Source: Heterotrichella gracilis (taxonomy: Eukaryota > Sar > Xanthophyceae > Tribonematales > Xanthonemataceae). Taken from it: a stretch of 64,000 nt of DNA. Each line of letters opens with the position of its first letter. Position 1 is the stretch's first letter. Below the pieces are notes generated by a model. The model was not told where the DNA came from, ran no database searches, and was given only the letters and a program-made list of their open reading frames with translations. Below, in pieces: positions 23,343 through 35,177 of this stretch. The stretch covers positions 124,001-188,000 of the forward strand of contig JAULBX010024405.1 in the NCBI GenBank assembly GCA_032358255.1, given 5' to 3'. A program made the position numbers and the translations under genes.

Positions 23343-25586
23343 CTCAACCTTCCCCGCGTCCTCCCCCAAGTCAACACCATGTTGCACACCCACCACCACG
23401 CCGGTGCCGGCGACGCGCTGCGCAGCAACGCCAACCAGGTGCACGAGGATGTGCTGGTGCAGGTCAACCCTAGGGTAACCTTCACCGCCTCCAACGTCCG
23501 CGGCAAGGTACGCCGGGCACCCTACAAACCCTACACCCTAGCTAGGACATGTCGCTGGTTGAGTCGCGCATTGTGTGACTAGTCAGCAGTAAGGCGTGTT
23601 TTGTTGTGCAGTCCTGTTCAAGTATGAGCGAGTATTGTTACGTACTGCACCCCCACCAACCCCTGCCTGTAGCGAGGCTCATGTTCAACCCTTGCTTGCA
23701 ACCCCCTCCTCACCCACCACCCCCACCTGCAGGACGGCAGCGCCTCCAGCCACCTCCACCCCACCGTGGCCCTGCGCAAGCGCATCCAGGACGTTGACCT
23801 GTCCTTCTACTTCACCGACGAGAGCGTGAGGGACGTGGAGAAGCTGCCCGACGCGCTGGTGGCGGCAGACGCAGACCTAGGCAGCCTGCTGGGTGAGCAC
23901 ACCTGACCCTGTGATACCCTTCATCCTGACCACGCTTGTGCGCCCTAAACCCTTCTGCTACCCTTCTGCACCGCCTGTGCGCACACACACACACACACCT
24001 CCTGCGGGTGGCCCCTGCAGCCTCCCTGGTGAGCACCCTTGACCATGTTTAGACTTTAGGCACTGGTGGCGGAAGACGCCAACTGAAACCCTTCTGGCAC
24101 CCCTCGCGTACCGCCTGTGCGCACACACAAAACCTCCTGTCTGCCTGCCTCTGGCACCAACGCCTTACACCCGTGCTACAACCCACACCCACCGGCGCCT
24201 CCCTCCTCATCTTAACCCCCCTCCCTTCTCCCCCCTTCTGCAGAGGGCCTGCAGGGCCAGGTGGCCTACAGCATCGGCGACCGCTCCGCCCGCGTGCGCG
24301 GCAAGTACAGGCGCTCAGTGGAGGGCCGCGATCTCGACGTGCAGGCCACCTACCTGCAGTCTGGCAACGCGCTGTTCCTGGAGGGCTCCCTCCAGCTGGA
24401 CATCAACAACCGCATCCGCGCATCGTACGTGCCCAAACCCTGTGCAAGGGTTTTTGTAGGTTCTGTGGCGTCTTTACCCACACGTGTGTTGCCAGGAGTT
24501 GCCAGTATAGTAGCACCTCACCTCTGCTACTTATCACCGCCAAACCCTATTCCGCAGCTGTACACCAAGACTGCGGCCCACCTGCTTAATAGGGTTTACC
24601 TGCCAGTGGGGCATCTGTAGGTGAACTCCCTGCCCTCTAGCGATTTACACACACGTTCTCCTCCCTCTGGACCCACTTATTTCTCCTCCCCCCCTTGTGC
24701 AGGTACAACGCTGGCGATGGCTCCCTCCAGGGCCGCTTCCTGCACAGCGTGGCTGACGGGTCATGGAGGGGCTACCCAGTGGAGCCACCCACCGACCCCC
24801 TGTCATACGCCAACGGGTACGCAACCCCTGCAAAACCCTAACCTGACCAGTGGACTTCAGGGTTTAGGGTTTGCTGGTATCGGGGCTACTCAGTGAGCCG
24901 CCCACCAACGCCTCGTCATATTGTATATTGTGTTCAGTTGCAAGGTCTTTCTTGTCCGCACTAACTGACATGCTTTTGCTCCTTTTGAGCCATGTGTGCT
25001 GTGCATGACCCTCCCTGTGCGCCCCTAGCCCCCGCCCCCCTGCAGCCCAAACCCCAGACCCTAACCCCCACCTCACCCCCCTCTCCTGCAGGTATGACTT
25101 TGCTGGCAGGTCCGGGACAGTCTCCTACGAGTGGCGCAAGGACCAGTTTGGCGTGAACCCCTTGTACGACTTCGCCCGCAACTCCCTGCGCATCACCGGG
25201 TCGTGGGCACGCGACGAGGACACCGTGCGCGCAACCTACGACGTGGCGGACGAGCAGGGCGCTGTTGAGTGGTTCAGGGCCCCCTTCAGGGTACGTTTCC
25301 CGCCGCCTAGTTGCTGCAATGGATCCTTTATCTGAGCGTTCGATGTGGGTGGGTGCGCTTGCCGTGCTGCTATGTACCTGTGGCATAGTACCCACCCCTC
25401 TAGTTTGAGTGCTTCACTGTTTTAGGGTCGTGCATGCCTGCGCAGCCTGCGCAATCTTTGAAATTGTGAAATCTTACTGACCTGCTGTGTTAATTGCTGC
25501 AGGTGGTGGCCACCGCCCGCGTGAACAACGACGGCGTGAGCAACATCAACGCGGGCGTGACCATGGAGAAGGCATGGGACTTCTAG
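23343..25586 (+). CDS. OEP24-like plastid outer-envelope pore protein
   Basis: OEP24 is a beta-barrel solute channel of the plastid outer envelope. Exons: 23343 (or start ATG 23379)-23507, 23733-23892, 24244-24424, 24703-24816, 25092-25290 and 25503-25586; phases agree and the product is about 288-300 residues. The C-terminal half resembles plant OEP24: LFLEGSLQLDINNRIRASY (compare T-LDGTLVLD-NKVSA), PLYDFARNSLRITGSW (compare CYDLAKNSWDFAVSR), DTVRATYDV, GAVEWFR, and a final WDF. The N-terminal third (LPRVLPQVNTMLHT...) is not like the plant protein. Whether ATG 23379 or an upstream exon starts the protein is open. Echo copies of exon edges occur in the introns near 24020-24150 and 24870-24915. 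Confidence 0.65.
24020..24150 (+). repeat. Echo of the OEP24 exon 2 / intron 2 boundary
   Basis: Diverged copy of about 23860-24000, with CACTGGTGGCGGAAGACGC matching exon 2 and the following ACCGCCTGTGCGCACACAC intron text repeated. A tandem duplication of an exon edge plus intron, with a CA microsatellite at about 23983-24000. Confidence 0.7.
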
Positions 25587-27067
25587 AAACCCTTGCCTAG
25601 GGTCCTGCCCCAGCGGCGCGCCCCGGACCCCTGGATGCCCGTCGTTCAAGTGGATGATGCCCACGTGTTGCGTGGCATTCCCTCGTGACCCCCACCCTAG
25701 TGCAAAACCCTAGAGAGGAGGTTTAGGGTTTTAGGGTTCAGCCCGTAGTCAGCCAGCCTACCACAGCCTGTTTGCATGTTGAGCACTTCAGCCAGCCAAA
25801 AAGTCCCAAAAAAGCAATGAACGGTATCTGTATGTTTATGGGCGTCTGCGCCGCACATGGCCAAGTGTTTCTGGTTCTGGACCCACTTTGGTTGTGTGCT
25901 GGTCAGCGCCACTGCTGTGTACTTGTGTATGATGTTTGTATTAGAGCATGTCAATCTGAATGCAATTTATTGCAGCCACGTTTGCCACGCTGAACCACCT
26001 GATGGCGCGTGTCCTGTCAACAGTTTTGTCCTGGCTAAGATCTCAACTTGCACATAGATGCACTGTCTCCCTTTCTAAGGTGCCTTTGTCTAGGTCTTGC
26101 GGTGGGTGTAATGTGCTCTTCCACGTTCATGGGCGGAGACGCCACTGCATGGCACTGATAGCACAGGATGACAAGTTGGCGTATGACTATGCATCACCAG
26201 CCTACACAGCCCTGCGTAGTAGGCTGTGCACTTGTAACCCGAGTGTGCATACAGTTTCACATCGAGAGCCCTGGAGCGAGTGCATGAATTAATGCCAAGC
26301 TCGCGCGGCCGTCTCAAACAAAGTGTTTGATGGTATCTCGGTAGTTTCAGTCCTTTGGCCTGTTCTGGAAGCATCTACCGTGGCAGTTTTGATGTGCGCT
26401 TGCCCATGCACGACTCCAGCAGGGGCCTCCAAACCCTAGGGTTGGAAAGCTAGGCAATGCCACGTCAGCCCAGCTAGGTTTTTGCAGAGTTCTTCGTTAT
26501 ACGCAAGTCAAAAGCAAAGACAATCGAAAGCCTGGAGAGAAGTATGGATAGCCGTGCGGGAGAAAGCATAGCTAATGCCATCTCATAGCCGTTGATCTTC
26601 CTGTAGTCTCGACATAACCTGCAAGGGCATGGCACATCCCCAATAGATATGCGCTGAGAGTCTGGAGTAGGTGAGGGCTATGAATACACTGCTGTCGTGA
26701 GATTTTCGTATGCGTAGGTGATTAGCTGTTAACTATGTGTGTTCGTGAACCCACTGCAGCCAGCTGGTAGGTATGCATGCATCTGGCAGGCAAGCTAGCT
26801 GTAAAAGCCTTTTGAAAGTGGCCAAAGGTGTCGGAAATCCTGTTTTATACCTGCACCTGGACACTGTTACCTGTGCAAAGTTGCACTGGTAACGTCAAGC
26901 TGTGTCGGTGGGCACTTTGCTGGGAGGATTTAAGTGGATTTCTGAGAAACCCTTCTGCCTAGAGCACACCTGCTGCCTACTCAGGCAAGGGGAAAAGTAG
27001 CTTCTTTGGTGACCATAACTACTGTCATGTTGAAGCTGTTGGTTTGTGACACAGGTTCCAACACGAT
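25587..27067. other. Intergenic region, OEP24-like to LPEAT-like
   Basis: About 1.5 kb with no recognised gene. A TTTAGGG heptamer cluster lies at about 25719-25740, just after the OEP24-like 3' end. Confidence 0.4.
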
Positions 27068-29782
27068 ATGGCCACCTTGGCTGCTGCCGTGCTGGCCCAC
27101 CCAGATGCCAGCGATGCGAGGTTTGCGCCCTTTGTGCGGGTGGACAAATACGGGGACATGGGCGCGGGGCCCCTGCCCACCTGGGAGAGGATCAGGCTGC
27201 TGCTTCTGTCCTTCACAGTGATGCCCATCAAGTCCCTGGGAGCAACACTCTGCCTGGTGACCTACTACATCATCTGTAGACTGTGCACCCTGCTGCCCGA
27301 GCCGGGCAGGTCAACTGCAATCGTCTTCCTGGGCAAGCTGGCATGCAGGGTGTGCCTCTTTGTCATGGGGTTTGTGCACATCAAGTGGGTGCGAGTGGAC
27401 CCGCCAGCAAACGGGGAGAACGGGAAGGTGGCACATGAGGACTATGCTGCAATCGTGTCCAACCACGTCAGCTGGGCAGATATCCTGGTGCACATGTCGA
27501 GGTCCTTCCCCAGCTTCGTGGCACGCGATGGCACCCAAAACCTGCCCTTCATAGGGTTGATCAGGTGAGCGCTAGGGCTGAAGTGTAGGGTTTTAGGGTT
27601 TAAGGCTTAGGGTTTTGGCACGAATTGCAGTGGCACGCGGAACCTGCTTGATAAGGTAAGCTGGTAGGGTTTAGGTTCAGGGCCCTGCAAGGACCAGCAA
27701 CAGTATTGACTCTCATTACCCATCTTACTACAGCAATTCCTAAACCCTGCATGGCACAAGGGTGGCGAGTCTTGGGCTATATGCATACACTGCCATGGTA
27801 CGCACACAGTGTGCATGTAGCGCATGTCTCTAAACGCCACATGGCACTCAACCCATTGTGTACCTGCAGTCGGCTGATGGGCTGTCTGTATGTTGAGCGG
27901 GAAAACAAGTCAGCCACCTACAAGGTTAGTCCAAGTACTGGGCATGACATTGCCTTGTACGGTAGTTGCAGTGCAACTGGTGGATGTGTCCTTGTTCGTG
28001 ACATGTATCCCGCTCGACCTGCTGACCCATTTAGGGTTTGGGTGTAAGGTGATAGCTTTGCGGTTCCAGGCATGCCCCAAGTGGAATGCATCCGCCCACC
28101 ACGCCATGCACTCTATCTTCACAAGCTGCTGCCTGGTGTCAGCCCCATACGATCAATATATGACCATGAAGGGTCACTGTTGACCATCATGATGTTGTCT
28201 TTACCAGTGCCAGCGTTTTAGTTTAAATTGAAATCGGAATACAAGTGCCAATTGTGTGCGTCTTTGTAGGGAGTCTCCACTCTGGTCAAAGAACGGATGC
28301 TTCGGCTGGCTGACGGCAAGGCTGCTTATGGCGAAAGGCCAATGCTGCTATTCCCCGAGGTAATGGCTGTAGTTATGCCCGCCATTTATCGTTGGTATTT
28401 TTTCTCAATGTTTGTGCACCGAGTAATGTGTGGAATTTTAAAGTTCTTGATAGTTATTACGACGACAATTTCTTACAGGGGACAACCAGCAACGGGCAAT
28501 TCTTGCTACCCTTCAAAACGGGGGCATTTCTTGCGGGGGTGCCGGTGAAACCAGTCATTTTCAAATATGACCAGGTAATGCTGGCAATGTGCACCTTATT
28601 CTGAGCGTTTTGTTATATTCTCGGGAATATCATGCAAGATGTATCACGGTATGGGCATGCCTGTGAAAAAAGTGGTCTGTGTTGTTTCCAGAACAATGTC
28701 TCGCCATCGTGGGAGACGTGTCCACCCAAGCGCCATTTGCAGCTCATGATGGGGAACCCATTCCACTCCCTCACAGCATACGAGGTGGGTCCATGGAATG
28801 CACTTGGTTTCAGCATTTGGCAGTGCATAATACTACGGCACAGTAGTGAGCATACGTCGTGGGCCATGGATTGCACTTGGTTTCAGTGTGTGGCAGTGCA
28901 TCATACCACGGCACTGGAGTAAATATCCAAGTTGGGTCCATGGCTTGCATTTGGTTTCAGCATCTGGCAGTGCATCGCACATCGTACCACAGCACAGTAG
29001 TAAATCTTCTGCTGTGAATGCAGTTCCCTGTGTACCACCCATCGCCGGAAGAGAAGGAGGACCCCAAGCTGTACGCGGCAAATGTCAGGGATTACATGGT
29101 GTGTACATGTGCAGCGCATACCAAAAACAAATTGCATGTGTTGCGGCATGGGGGGCTCTGTGCTGTGCTGGCACATGCGCGCACAAGCCCATTATGCATT
29201 GGATTGCATGCAGAGCCATGTGCTGATTGCCACCTCAATTGTACACCACAATTTTGAGTCTATTTTCAAAACCAAAGGCTCGTTCATTGCCTGTGGCACG
29301 TTCTCATGTTGCAATTTGCCAGAGCTACATCCACCTTTCATTATGGGTTGCAAGCCATGTCAGTGCCTGGATGCCAGGGCATCACAGGGCCTGCAAACAG
29401 GCATGCGGGCACTTTGTGCTGTGAAAGGCGTTGCACTTCCTTCTGTTGCTGGACAATGGAGTTCATTGGTCATAGTAGTTAAACTGCAATGGTCGCATGG
29501 CACTCTACCAGGATGACATTTGTGCATTCATCCGTGCAGCAGCTTGCGCACAGGGATCGGGGTTCAGGATGCAGGGTGTAGGGTGAGCATCCAGCCGTGC
29601 CCCAGCTTGCGCCAATACATTACGTTCCAAGCATTTTTGCTTATTGTAAAATGTGTGCGTTATTCTTGCAGCTGAAGATGTCAGGACTGATGGCCTCCAG
29701 CTCAACGCTGGTGGAGAAGAGGGAGTACTCCAAAGTGCTGAGGGAGAGGGCGGCGCAGGGCGCTGCCAAGAAGACGCAGTGA
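27068..29782 (+). CDS. Lysophospholipid acyltransferase, LPEAT1/LPCAT-like
   Basis: Transfers an acyl chain from acyl-CoA to a lysophospholipid (PlsC superfamily), probably in the ER membrane. Seven exons: 27068-27564, 27870-27924, 28270-28359, 28479-28574, 28692-28784, 29024-29098 and 29672-29782; 338 residues. Membrane segments lie at about 45-75 and 85-105. The catalytic HX4D box is NHVSWAD at 131-137. The acyl-acceptor motif FPEGTTSNG lies at 212-220, followed by LLPFKTGAFLAGVPVKPVI. GCLYVERENKS and PVYHPSPEEKEDPKLYAANVR also match plant LPEAT1. No EF-hands are seen, so it is the short LPEAT1 type rather than LPEAT2. Acceptor specificity cannot be read from sequence. Confidence 0.92.
27610..27660 (+). 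repeat. Echo of LPEAT-like exon 1 end
   Basis: AGTGGCACGCGGAACCTG with a GTAAGC donor resembles the exon 1 end at 27518-27570 (GTGGCACGCGATGGC ... AACCTG). It is a short decayed copy about 95 bp downstream, with TTTAGGG heptamers between the two. Confidence 0.55.
28785..29015 (+). repeat. Three tandem ~75-bp units in LPEAT-like intron 5
   Basis: Units start at about 28785, 28858 and 28932. Each contains GGGTCCATGG or similar, TTGCACTTGGTTTCAG, TGGCAGTGCAT and CACGGCAC. They fill almost the whole intron. The first unit begins at the GTGGGTCC donor of exon 5. Confidence 0.8.
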
Positions 29783-30763
29783 CCATGCCAAGCGTTGGAC
29801 CTCCCGGTATCCGATAGCAGTGCAAACAACTGGATGTTTTGCGGGGCCTCCATGGTGATGCAATGGAGTTTCATGTGGAATTTCGGCAGCATGACAGGTC
29901 TGGAGTGAGGGCTGGATTGTTCAGAAAGCGTCATGAGCTGGATGAGCGGTGTGGCTGTGTCCACACCCAATACTTGCTGTGCCAATTGTCATGTGATGGT
30001 GGTTCGTGCTGATACAGTGGTTTCAGGGTTCAAACGGATTTTTTGTTGAATTTGATGTGTATTTCGGAGTATGCTTGCAGTTTGATTCGTACCACGCTCA
30101 CTGACTTGCTTATATGATGGCCCGACCGGTGATGTTGCCTCAGTTGGGTGCAAGTGGATGTGCATTGGGTTGGCGTGCACGTCTCTTGTCCTGTTGTGCT
30201 CAGCCGATGGCGTGATGCAGTATTCTTGTACACTAGACTGTCCACAGTATTTATTGCAGTGAGACCCTTGATAGCAAGCGGTGTGGGCAATGGGTAGTTG
30301 GTAGGAAGGGGGCACCAACCAGGGCACATGGTTTGCAAGCGCCCTGCCGACTAGGATTGCATACAGTATAGGTGAACCGTGGGGGCTTCAAGGCTGTCAA
30401 GTGATGGTAACCAGCTGTGAGCAGTTCAGTTGGGTTGGTGGCTGGAGTCGCACTTCTCAGATTGCGCAATCTGATCGAAAACGCAGCGCTGAGTGACAAG
30501 GCCTGAGCCTCAGCTGAGGCAACCCTTTGGCTAGGGCTTTCCATTTCAGTAATACACTCCCGACGCAGAATTTTTGCCTTGACTTGGACGAAGCCCTTGC
30601 TACTCTGTATACCGTATATCACTGTTATATGGGTAGCACGAGTATCACAGACTCACAAAGCAAACTTTTGACGGCGCAACGTACTTTGTCCTGATATGCA
30701 TTTAACCATGTGAGGCCACGAGCCGTCGATGCTGACATTCACCTTGCACAGCAGCCGTGAAAG
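29783..30763. other. Intergenic region, LPEAT-like to bestrophin-like
   Basis: About 1 kb with 3' flank and promoter sequence. Open frames here are short and unconvincing. Confidence 0.4.
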
Positions 30764-33700
30764 ATGCAAGTTGTCGGAAGCTTCTCTCCTTGCATGCAAC
30801 CTGCCGTACGCAAGCTGCAAGCTCAGGTTGCTGTTGTGAAAGGAAGGTTGCCCTGCGCCCACAAAGCATGCACCAACCGGAACTGGACTCCAAGCATTTC
30901 CCACAGATGCCGCCGGGCACTCCCAGTTGTTCAATTGTCAAGGCTGGGGCCCTTAGGAACGTGCACAGACGAGGATGACGTTGACTTTGAGTACGACGAT
31001 GGCACAGAAAAGACGAGGAAGTACCGCAGGACGGTAGGTTCACTGGTTCACTTGGTCCTCTGCTAACACACACAATACGGCATGCAAAACCTGCTGCTGC
31101 ACGGAACTTACGACCTATGTTGTACACTACACGGTAGGACGACATCGACTTTGAGTACGAAGATGGGCCTGAAAAGGCTAGGCGGTACCGCAGGACGGTA
31201 AGTGTTGCTCGAGTTCAATTGCTGACAGCACGGCATGCATAGGAAAAATGGTGGGCGTTTTGTGCCAGCTGGGACACTCTCTGTTGCTCCTACCAGCAAA
31301 GCTTTGCATGGTGGAAACCTTTCCAATCTCTTGCTGGGCACCGTTGCAAGTATGTTTTATCCTCACCTTCCGAGTTGAAGTGGGGTCTTGGACTGTGCTA
31401 GCATGCACTGACCTCAGTGGCTGGCATGGTGTGCAGGTGTTCACTCATGAACGGTGGGCGGCGCACAGGAGCACAACCCGATACTGGAGACACATGAAAG
31501 GCGTGCTAGCGTACGTGCCGGTTGGTTCCTTTTGCTGCACATGATACATGGCTGGGGCTGGGTGACTAGGCATGCTTAGTCAGACTGCCAACTTGCCCCT
31601 GCTCCCTCAGCTTGCTCAATTCTTAAGAGCTTGGAGTGAGGCTGAGAGTTGCTGTGGTGCAAACGTAGCAATAGTTGGCAACCTAGGGCGCTTTGCAGCT
31701 CACCAGGTTGTGTGCTTGGTGCAGGTCAAGGATTGTGCGGGGGCTGTTCAAGCCCCTGGGATATGTGATGACCATCGGCCTGTTGCTGGGGTTGTATGAA
31801 ACTGCACTTCAGGTACGCACCATGCTGGTTCCCTCGTTGCGCACAGCTGTCATAGTTGAGAATTGGTGGCGGGGTAACCAAGGAAAAGGAAAGGAGGCGC
31901 CCACTGGGGACAGTCCCGGTGCAAGACACAGGTTGTGTGTCACCAAAAAGCATATAGTGGGCTATTGCACCTCCTCGCCTCCTTGCTTCCCGTGCTCGCC
32001 AGCGGGCCGGTGGTCCCTGCCACCAACACCACCCCAGCCCTTCAACTAATTGCCCTCCCCTCCTCTGTTCACCTGCCCTGCAAGCAATCACCCGTCCCTC
32101 TCCTGCTCACCTGCCACGCCCTTGCATACCCCTCCCTCCCAGGGAGACACTATACTGGTGTTGCATTGTAGCCCCAGCGAGTAAGTACCCAGGTGGAAAA
32201 AAGTAAACAACATTAATAATATTAATACCCCTGCTCCCCCCGCTTCCAGTCTGGCTTCCTCCCCGCCTCCTTTGTCTCCCTGGCCATCAACACCACCGAG
32301 CCCTTCAACCTCACCTCCTTTGCGCTGTCACTGCTGCTGGTGTTCAGGACGGACGCCAGCTACTCGCGCTGGCAGGAGGCGCGCAAGGTGTGGGAGATGG
32401 TCATCAACAGGACCAGGGACCTGGTGAGACAGGTGAGCGGCGGGGGTTTGGGGTGTATGGCGCATTCCATGGAACAAAGGTCACTGAAAAGGTCAAATTG
32501 GTGAGAAGTTGGCTGAGGGAACGCCGGCATCTGGCGCTGGCAGGAGGCGCGCAAGGTGTGGGAGATGGTGGTTCATAAGACCAGGGACTGGTGAGGTGCA
32601 AGCCCCTGCATCACATACGTGGCGGCATGCATGGCGGCATCTGTGGTGTGGGGAGAGGATGGGGCGCATCATGTGGGGAATAGTGGCAAGCATGGTGTGC
32701 GACAGATGGGCGCTAGGATGGTTTTGGTGCATGGTGTGAAAGGTGCCATGCAAAGATTTAGGGTGTAGGGTTAGGTTTAGAGTGAAAGATGGTCGTAGAG
32801 GCAAGGGCCATGGTGGGTCAGGGGGCTGCAGATAGCCCTGTGCAAAACACTGATGCAGCAGCGGGGACCTTTCAGCATGCGTGCCCTGCATGGGGTTGTT
32901 GACAGGGGATCATGGTGGAGTGGGTGCGCAAGGACAGCGCAGTCCAGGGTTTAGGGTTAAAGGGTCTAGGTGCACAAGACCAGTGCAGCCAGTTTCATGC
33001 AGTGGTACCATTTATATACTGGTTGTACCATTCAAGAACTGCTGATCACGGTATGCGAGTGCATGGTGGCAGCCCTGGTGTGGAAAGCGCACAGCAGGGG
33101 GGACATCGGTTATGGTGCCCCCTCCAGATGGCGGGAGTATGCCCATCTATAGATACTGATGCATGATTGGGCCTCCTGGCATGCATCCAGCGCACCTTGG
33201 CTGCGCCCTTACCATGCGCATGACCCGGGCCTCCATGTATTGGCATGCATGTGAATCCATTCACCCTTTCTCCCCTTGCAGGGTTTGACCTGGCTTCCCA
33301 GGAGCGGCAGCGGCGAGCGTGACGCCTTTGTGCGGTGGGCTGTGGCCTTCCCATACACCCTCAAATCGCAGCTCAAGGAGGGTGCAAATCTGCGCCAGGA
33401 CCTGACGGTGCGCTTCCATAGCTAGTTACGCACTATTTATGGTTTAGTGTTTGGGTGATACCCATGCGTGACGCAAGTCATATGGGTGCTTGGGCGCTGC
33501 CATACCCTATGGGGGCGTGGTATTGGGTGTATGCTCATGCTTGGTCACACACCCAACCGCTCGCTTTACACCCTGCGCATCCTGTCAGACCTCCTGGCAA
33601 ACAGGGGCCTCACCGACACCCAGAAGCTGGTCGTGGACGGATCCTAAAACCCAAAACCCTAATCCTTAGCTCCATGACCATACTGTGCATGTCACCCGTC

Positions 33701-35177
33701 GTTTACCCCGCAGGGGATCCTGCTCCCCCACGAGGTGGTGGCGGTGTGCAAGGCCAATAACCCCTCGCTCTACACCCTGCGCTTCCTGTCCGAGCTACTG
33801 GCCAACAGCGGACTCACCGACACCCAAAAACTGCGCGTGGACGAATCCCTGACGGTGTTTGGGGATACCATTGGGGACTGCAAGCGCCTGCTCAAGACCC
33901 CCATCCCGCTCTCCTACACCCGCCACACCTCGAGGTTTCTGGTCATCTGGCTCACCTTCCTGCCTTTCACGCTGTGGCAGGCGTGTGGGTGGGCCACCGC
34001 GCCCATGTCGGGGATCATCGCGTTCCTTCTGCTGGGGATTGAAGAAATTGGGGTGCAGATAGAGGAGCCGTTTGGTATCCTGCCGCTAGGTGCGTGCATA
34101 TGCTTTCGTGGGTATGTGGGATTGATGCTTTTGTGCTTTTGTGGGAATGGGGCATTGTTGCTTTAGGGTTTGGCCTCTTGGCGCTGGATGTTCGGTGCTG
34201 TGGAAGCGACGATTCAGGGTTTTGAGTATGGCAAGTCCCATTGATGCTAGATTGGTCAAAAGGTGATGAGCCACACGTCTGTCGCTGCTACCAGTTGGAA
34301 CCACTGTCATGGATGTCCGCATCAGATAAACCCTGCTCTAGAACCTACCAATAAACCTTATTCTGACATTCCCACAAGCATCTCTTCCACACTGCAGGGC
34401 TGCCATTGGCACTGCCAGTGTGCCCAACTGACTGCTTTGGGCACACTGGCAGTGGTTCCACCTGTCAGCAGCGAATTGCAAATGCGACGTACTGTCAGCA
34501 TATCATCGCCCAACTGACTGCGCTTCTGTTTGTTCTTGTGCAGAGTCCCTGTGCGAGATGGTGACAGGGGAGGTGCAGGCCATGCTGGATGAGGACGAGG
34601 GGGTGAAGAGGGTGCGCACACAAACCCTAAACCATAATCTGTAAACCCTACACCTGGCCTTGTGGATGAGGGCGAGGGTTGAAGTGGGTGCAAACCGAAA
34701 CCCTAAACTATAACCTGTAACCCCTACACCTGGTCTTTGTGGATGAAGGCATGTGGGTGTAGTGGATGCACACATAATGCTTCAAGCCTACACGATAAAC
34801 CGAATTCTGGTCTTGTGAATGAGGGCGAAGGGGGTCAAAAGGGTGTGCACAGTCACCATAAACCCTAGAACCCAAACCCCAGACTATCATGAATACTAAA
34901 GTACTCCACTCTGAATAATTGTCAGATTGATTATAATGGTGTGATGGCGCTGCAGGTGCTGAACCGCAGCTTGAACCAGACAGCGCCAGGTGGCGGCCTG
35001 GCAGCCACCGCCGCAGCCGTCAATTTGACCAACGGCCAGCGCGCTGTCTCGACATCTGCCATGACGACCATGCTGCCACCCACCACCACCACGCTGTGGG
35101 TGGGTGCGCCACCCATGCCTAAAGGGGGACAGGGGATCAGGTTCAAGGGGGGTGTCAACAGGCCACCGAGCTGCTAA
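30764..35177 (+). CDS. Bestrophin-family (VCCN/UPF0187) anion channel, probably plastid
   Basis: Plant VCCN proteins are thylakoid chloride channels that tune membrane potential under changing light. Nine exons: 30764-31033, 31138-31197, 31437-31510, 31725-31812, 32250-32432, 33282-33407, 33714-34089, 34544-34611 and 34956-35177; phases agree, 488 residues. The N-terminal ~65 residues are basic and Ser-rich with no acidic residue, as for a transit peptide. Family motifs: LLLVFRTDASYSRWQEARKVW, IPLSYTRHTSRFLVIW, GIEEIGVQIEEPF. Exons 1 (end) and 2 encode two versions of one acidic/basic segment (VDFEYDDGTEK and IDFEYEDGPEK), a tandem exon duplication. The ~70-residue C-terminus is Asn/Thr/Gly-rich and not conserved. 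Several introns hold copies of neighbouring exons. Confidence 0.88.
32535..32600 (+). repeat. Echo of bestrophin exon 5 donor edge
   Basis: Copies 32372-32432: GGCAGGAGGCGCGCAAGGTG, then GGGAGATGGT and AGACCAGGGAC-TGGTGAG. It lies 110 bp downstream of the true edge. A second, more decayed copy of the 5' part of exon 5 lies upstream at about 32005-32045. Confidence 0.8.
33555..33650 (+). repeat. Echo of bestrophin exon 7 in intron 6
   Basis: About 90 bp matching 33760-33850. It still reads SLYTLRILSDLLANRG and LTDTQKLVVDG before a stop. It is a clear but diverged copy upstream of the true exon, followed by CCCTAA heptamers. Confidence 0.85.
34410..34454. repeat. Perfect 16-bp inverted repeat in bestrophin intron 7
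   Basis: Arms CACTGCCAGTGTGCCC (34410-34425) and its exact reverse complement (34439-34454) are separated by a 13-nt loop. A strong hairpin in RNA or single-stranded DNA. Confidence 0.85.
34650..34855 (+). repeat. Repeated echoes of bestrophin exon 8 donor edge
   Basis: The exon 8 end (GGATGAGGACGAGGGGGTGA, about 34587-34606, plus following CCCTAAACC intron text) recurs in decayed form at about 34666-34715, 34738-34765 and 34815-34850. Confidence 0.75.

Noticed and set aside
32908-32950. Extra small exon in bestrophin intron 5
   Set aside because: It has an acceptor-like edge and open frame but no GT donor, and exons 5 and 6 already join in phase with the family sequence.
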